Part shown: piece by piece, positions 60,185 to 64,000 of the stretch
Layout: each line of letters begins with the position of its first letter
Position numbering within the stretch: position 1 is the stretch's first letter
Assembly (NCBI GenBank): GCA_037893245.1
Contig: JBAIAA010000262.1
Span: forward strand, 992,001-1,056,000
DNA length: 64,000 bases
Reading direction: 5' to 3'
Source of the DNA: Crossaster papposus
Lineage: Eukaryota; Echinodermata; Asteroidea; Velatida; Solasteridae
Program-made: the position numbers and the translations under genes
Notes under the pieces: generated by a model
What the model was told of the DNA's origin: nothing
The model's input: only the letters and a program-made list of their open reading frames with translations
The model's database searches: none

Positions 60185-63150
60185 TAACTATTTTTAATGA
60201 AAATGAAATCACTATCAAGGAAATAATTATTCTGAGCAGACCGAGGTTGTGGTCATCCGAACTCTCGGTTACTGACCAAGAAAGTGTCTACTTCGTCACT
60301 CTGAGTCGAGTACCTCAAGTCATACCAAAAACTTGTTAGCAGAGCGAGGTTTCGATCTTTGGACATCTTGGTTAAGGGCCCAGCACGCTTCCATTGCGCC
60401 ACTCTACTTCATGTAAAGTTAGAAACAGAAAACAAAATGAAAGCAGACATTCTAAAAACATTCTAAAATATTTATTACATTTGAATAACAGTGAAGCAAA
60501 AATACCTCTTTAGCAGAGCGAGGTTTTGGTCTTCGGACCTCTGGGTTATGGGCCCAGCACGCTCCCACTGCAACACTCTGCGTAACTATTTTTAATGAAA
60601 ATGAAATCACTATCAAGGAAATAATTATTCTGAGCAGACCGAGGTTGTGGTCATCCGAACTCTCGGTTACTGACCAAGAAAGTGTCTACTTCGTCACTCT
60701 GAGTCGAGTACCTCAAGTCATACCAAAAACTTGTTAGCAGAGCGAAATGAAAATGAAAATGAAATCACTATCAAGGACATAATTATCCTGAGCAGACTGA
60801 GGTTGTGGTCATCCGAAATATCGGTTACTGGCCAAGAAAGTGTCTACTTCGTCACTCTGAGTCGAGTACCTCAAGTCATACCAAAAACGTGTTAGCAGAG
60901 CGAGGTTTCGATCTTCGGACCTTGGGTTAAGGGCCCAGCACGCTTCCATTGCGCCACTCTACTTCATGTAAAGTTAGAAACAGCAAACAAAATGAAAGCA
61001 GACAATCTAAAAACATTGTAAAATATGTATTACATTTGAATAACAGTGAAGCAAATATACCTCTTTAGCAGAGCGAGGTTTTGGTCTTCGGACCTCTGGG
61101 TTAAGGGCCCAGCACGCTCCCACTGCACCACTCTGCGTAACTATTTTTAATGAAAATGAAATCACTATCAAGGACATAATTATCCTTAGCAGACCGAGGT
61201 TGCGGTCATCCGAAATATCGGTTACTGGCCAAGAAAGTGTCTACTTCGTCACTCTGAGTCGAGTATCTCAAGTCATACCAAAAACTTGTTAGCAGAGCGA
61301 AATGGAAATGACAATGAAATCACTATCAAGGACATAATTATCCTGAGCAGACCGAGGTTGTGGTCATCCGAAATATCGGTTACTGGCCAAGAAAGTGTCT
61401 ACTTTGTCACTCTGAGTCGAATACCTCAAGTCATACCAAAAACGTGTTAGCAGAGCGAGGTTTCGATCTTCGGACCTTGGGTTAAGGGCCCAGCACGCTT
61501 CCACTGCGCCACTCTACTTCATGTAAAGTTAGAAACAGCAAACAAAATGAAAGCAGACATTCTAAAAACATTCTAAAATATTTATTAAATTTGAATAACA
61601 GTTAAGCAAAAATCCCTCTTTAGCAGAGCGAGGTTTTGGTCTTTGGACATCTGGGTTATGGGCCCAGCACGCTCCCACTGAAACACTCTGCGTAACTATT
61701 TTTAATGAAAATGAAATCACTATCAAGGAAATAATTATTCTGAGCAGACCGAGGTTGTGGTCATCCGAACTCTCGGTTACTGACCAAGAAAGTGTCTACT
61801 TCGTCACTCTGAGTCGAGTACCTCAAGTCATACCAAAAACTTGTTAGCAGAGCGAGGTTTCGATCTTTGGACATCTTGGTTAAGGGCCCAGCACGCTTCC
61901 ATTGCGCCACTCTACTTCATGTAAAGTTAGAAACAGAAAACAAAATGAAAGCAGACATTCTAAAAACATTCTAAAATATTTATTACATTTGAATAACAGT
62001 GAAGCAAAAATACCTCTTTAGCAGAGCGAGGTTTTGGTCTTCGGACCTCTGGGTTATGGGCCCAGCACGCTCCCACTGCAACACTCTGCGTAACTATTTT
62101 TAATGAAAATGAAATCACTATCAAGGAAATAATTATTCTGAGCAGACCGAGGTTGTGGTCATCCGAACTCTCGGTTACTGACCAAGAAAGTGTCTACTTC
62201 GTCACTCTGAGTCGAGTACCTCAAGTCATACCAAAAACTTGTTAGCAGAGCGAAATGAAAATGAAAATGAAATCACTATCAAGGACATAATTATCCTGAG
62301 CAGACTGAGGTTGTGGTCATCCGAAATATCGGTTACTGGCCAAGAAAGTGTCTACTTCGTCACTCTGAGTCGAGTACCTCAAGTCATACCAAAAACGTGT
62401 TAGCAGAGCGAGGTTTCGATCTTCGGACCTTGGGTTAAGGGCCCAGCACGCTTCCATTGCGCCACTCTACTTCATGTAAAGTTAGAAACAGCAAACAAAA
62501 TGAAAGCAGACATTCTAAAAACATTGTGAAATATGTATTACATTTGAATAACAGTGAAGCAAATATACCTCTTTAGCAGAGCGAGGTTTTTGTCTTCGGA
62601 CCTCTGGGTTAAGGGCCCAGCACGCACCCACTGCACCACTCTGCGTAACCATTTTTAATGAAAATGAAATCACTATCAAGGACATAATTATCCTTAGCAG
62701 ACCGAGGTTGCGGTCATCCGAAATATCGGTTACTGGCCAAGAAAGTGTCTACTTCGTCACTCTGAGTCGAGTATCTCAAGTCATACCAAAAACTTGTTAG
62801 CAGAGCGAAATGGAAATGACAATGAAATCACTATCAAGGACATAATTATCCTGAGCAGACCGAGGTTGTGGTCATCCGAAATATCGGTTACTGGCCAAGA
62901 AAGTGTCTACTTTGTCACTCTGACTCGAGTACCTCAAGTCATACCAAAAACGTGTTAGCAGAGCGAGGTTTCGATCTTCGGACCTTGGGTTAAGGGCCCA
63001 GCACGCTTCCACTGCGCCACTCTACTTCATGTAAAGTTAGAAACAGCAAACAAAATGAAAGCAGACATTCTAAAAACATTCTAAAATATTTATTAAATTT
63101 GAATAACAGTTAAGCAAAAATCCCTCTTTAGCAGAGCGAGGTTTTGGTCT
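60140..63150 (-). repeat. 1508-bp higher-order repeat, 2 copies
   Basis: Two blocks, each containing two cut-and-joined units (60742 and 61297 versus 62250 and 62805). They share the markers gaaacactctgcg, gcttccattgcg and gacaatgaaatc. Confidence 0.82.
60234..60305 (-). pseudogene. gamma module, fossil tRNA (representative)
   Basis: A 72-nt segment that aligns gap-free to iMet: T-arm region cgagg-ttgtggt-catcc, anticodon stem ctcgg/ccaag with loop ttactga on the plus strand. In RNA the anticodon stem still forms 5 pairs, with loop TCAGTAA (position 34-36 AGT). Only 4 of 7 acceptor and 3 of 5 T-stem pairs remain, B-box A58 is lost, and no T4 or longer run follows. Probably not transcribed by Pol III. 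Confidence 0.65.
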
Positions 63151-63352
63151 TTGGACCTCTGGGTTATGGGCCCAGCACGCTCCCACTGCAACACTCTGCG
63201 TAACTATTTTTAATGAAAATGAAATCACTATCAAGGAAATAATTATCCTGAGCAGACCGAGGTTGTGGTCATCCGAACTCTCGGTTACTGACCAAGAAAG
63301 TGTCTACTTCGTCACTCTGAGTCGAGTACCTCAAGTCATACCAAAAACATGT

Positions 63353-63424
63353 TAGCAGAGCGAGGTTTCGATCCTCGGACCTCTGGGTTATGGGCCCAGC
63401 ACGCTTCCACTGCGCCACTCTGTT
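63353..63424 (-). tRNA. tRNA-iMet: tRNA-iMet (CAT), one acceptor mismatch
   Basis: The body is canonical apart from the 5' acceptor base (plus strand ctctgtt), which gives an A-C mismatch at pair 2-71. T5 terminator present. Confidence 0.75.
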
Positions 63425-64000
63425 TCATGTGAATTTAGAAACAGCAAACAAAATGAAAGCAGACATTCTAAAAACATTCTAAAATATGTATTACATTTGA
63501 ATAACAGTGAAGCAAAAATACCTGTTTAGCAGAGCGAGGTTTTGGTCTTCGGACCTCTGGATTAAGGGCCCAGCACGCTCCCACTGCACCACTCTGCGTA
63601 ACTATTTTTAATGAAAATGAAATCACTATCAAGGACATAATTATCCTTAGCAGACCGAGGTTGCGGTCATCCGAAATATTGGTTAATGGCCAAGAAAGTG
63701 TCTACTTCGTCACTCTGAGTCGAGTACCTCAAGTCATACCCAAAACTTGTTAGCAGAGCCAGGTTTCGATTCTCGGACCTCTGGGTTATGGGCCCAGCAC
63801 GCTTCCACTGCGCCACTCTGCTTCATGTGAATTTAGAAACAGCAAACAAAATTAAAGCAGACATTCTAAAAACATTATAAAATATTTATTAAATTTGAAT
63901 AACATTTAAGCAAAAATCCCTCTTTAGCAGAGCGAGGTTTTGGTCTTCGGACCTCTGGGTTATGGGCCCAGCACGCTCCCACTGCTCCACTCTACTTCAT

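Larger units (their letters stand above)
59939..60336 (-). repeat. Representative 398-bp tripartite tRNA unit
   Basis: A reference unit for the array. Alpha iMet occupies 59939-60010 and a spacer 60011-60112. Beta occupies 60113-60184 and a spacer 60185-60233. Gamma occupies 60234-60305 and a spacer 60306-60336, after which the next alpha begins. All three modules are exactly 72 nt and align without gaps, so the unit probably arose by repeated duplication of one iMet gene followed by divergence. The origin is inference; the geometry is seen directly. Confidence 0.85.
57729..64000 (-). repeat. Initiator tRNA-Met tandem array, right block
   Basis: The array continues to the window edge in the same orientation. 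It contains the best single iMet copy (59939-60010), many CTT-anticodon copies, and rearranged units in which an alpha module is cut after its first bases and joined directly to the beta-gamma spacer (near 58245, 60742, 61297, 62250 and 62805; marked by gcgaaatgaaaatg or gcgaaatggaaatg). A 1508-bp higher-order repeat spans about 60140-63150. The stretch 58930-60230 is paralogous to 40130-41110 plus the start of the middle block. Confidence 0.93.

Overview
The window is eukaryotic nuclear DNA, most likely from an invertebrate animal. The evidence is initiator tRNA genes of metazoan type, two tyrosine-recombinase (YR) retrotransposons of the DIRS/Ngaro/PAT class, AT-rich spacers, microsatellites and no compact operons. 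The species cannot be named from the sequence. No intact host protein gene was found.

Layout: (1) 1-41,110 is a near-uninterrupted tandem array of initiator tRNA-Met (CAT) genes and derivatives, all on the minus strand. The basic unit is about 398 bp and holds three collinear 72-nt tRNA-shaped modules: alpha (bona fide iMet), beta (iMet with altered T-loop and 5' half) and gamma (a highly decayed copy). A 174-175 bp subunit (one tRNA plus spacer) is sometimes added, giving a 573 bp spacing. Units are organised into several local higher-order repeats (972, 2168, 2790, 796, 1768 and 1508 bp). (2) 41,111-52,449 is an 11.3 kb insertion inside a gamma module. It is read as a minus-strand YR retrotransposon because it has split direct repeats, a lox/dif-like junction and a badly frameshifted RT-RNase H relic. 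(3) 52,452-53,570 is a short array segment. (4) 53,571-57,728 is a 4.2 kb plus-strand Ngaro/PAT-like YR retrotransposon with a gag-like ORF, RT-RNase H with one frameshift, a truncated tyrosine recombinase and 99% identical split direct repeats. (5) 57,729-64,000 is the array again.

I located roughly 115 alpha-type modules by eye across the three array blocks, plus a comparable or greater number of beta and gamma modules. Only some alpha copies keep all stems, the CAT anticodon, the B box and a downstream T5 terminator; the best is at 59,939-60,010. More than twenty copies, mostly right of 36,000, carry anticodon CTT (Lys type) in an initiator body. The short ORFs of about 63-70 codons that recur across the array are translations of the repeat and not proteins.

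The most interesting aspects are the tripartite tRNA satellite itself, the anticodon-switched subfamily, and the fact that two unrelated circular-intermediate YR elements both sit in this array with intact paralogous empty sites elsewhere in the same window.
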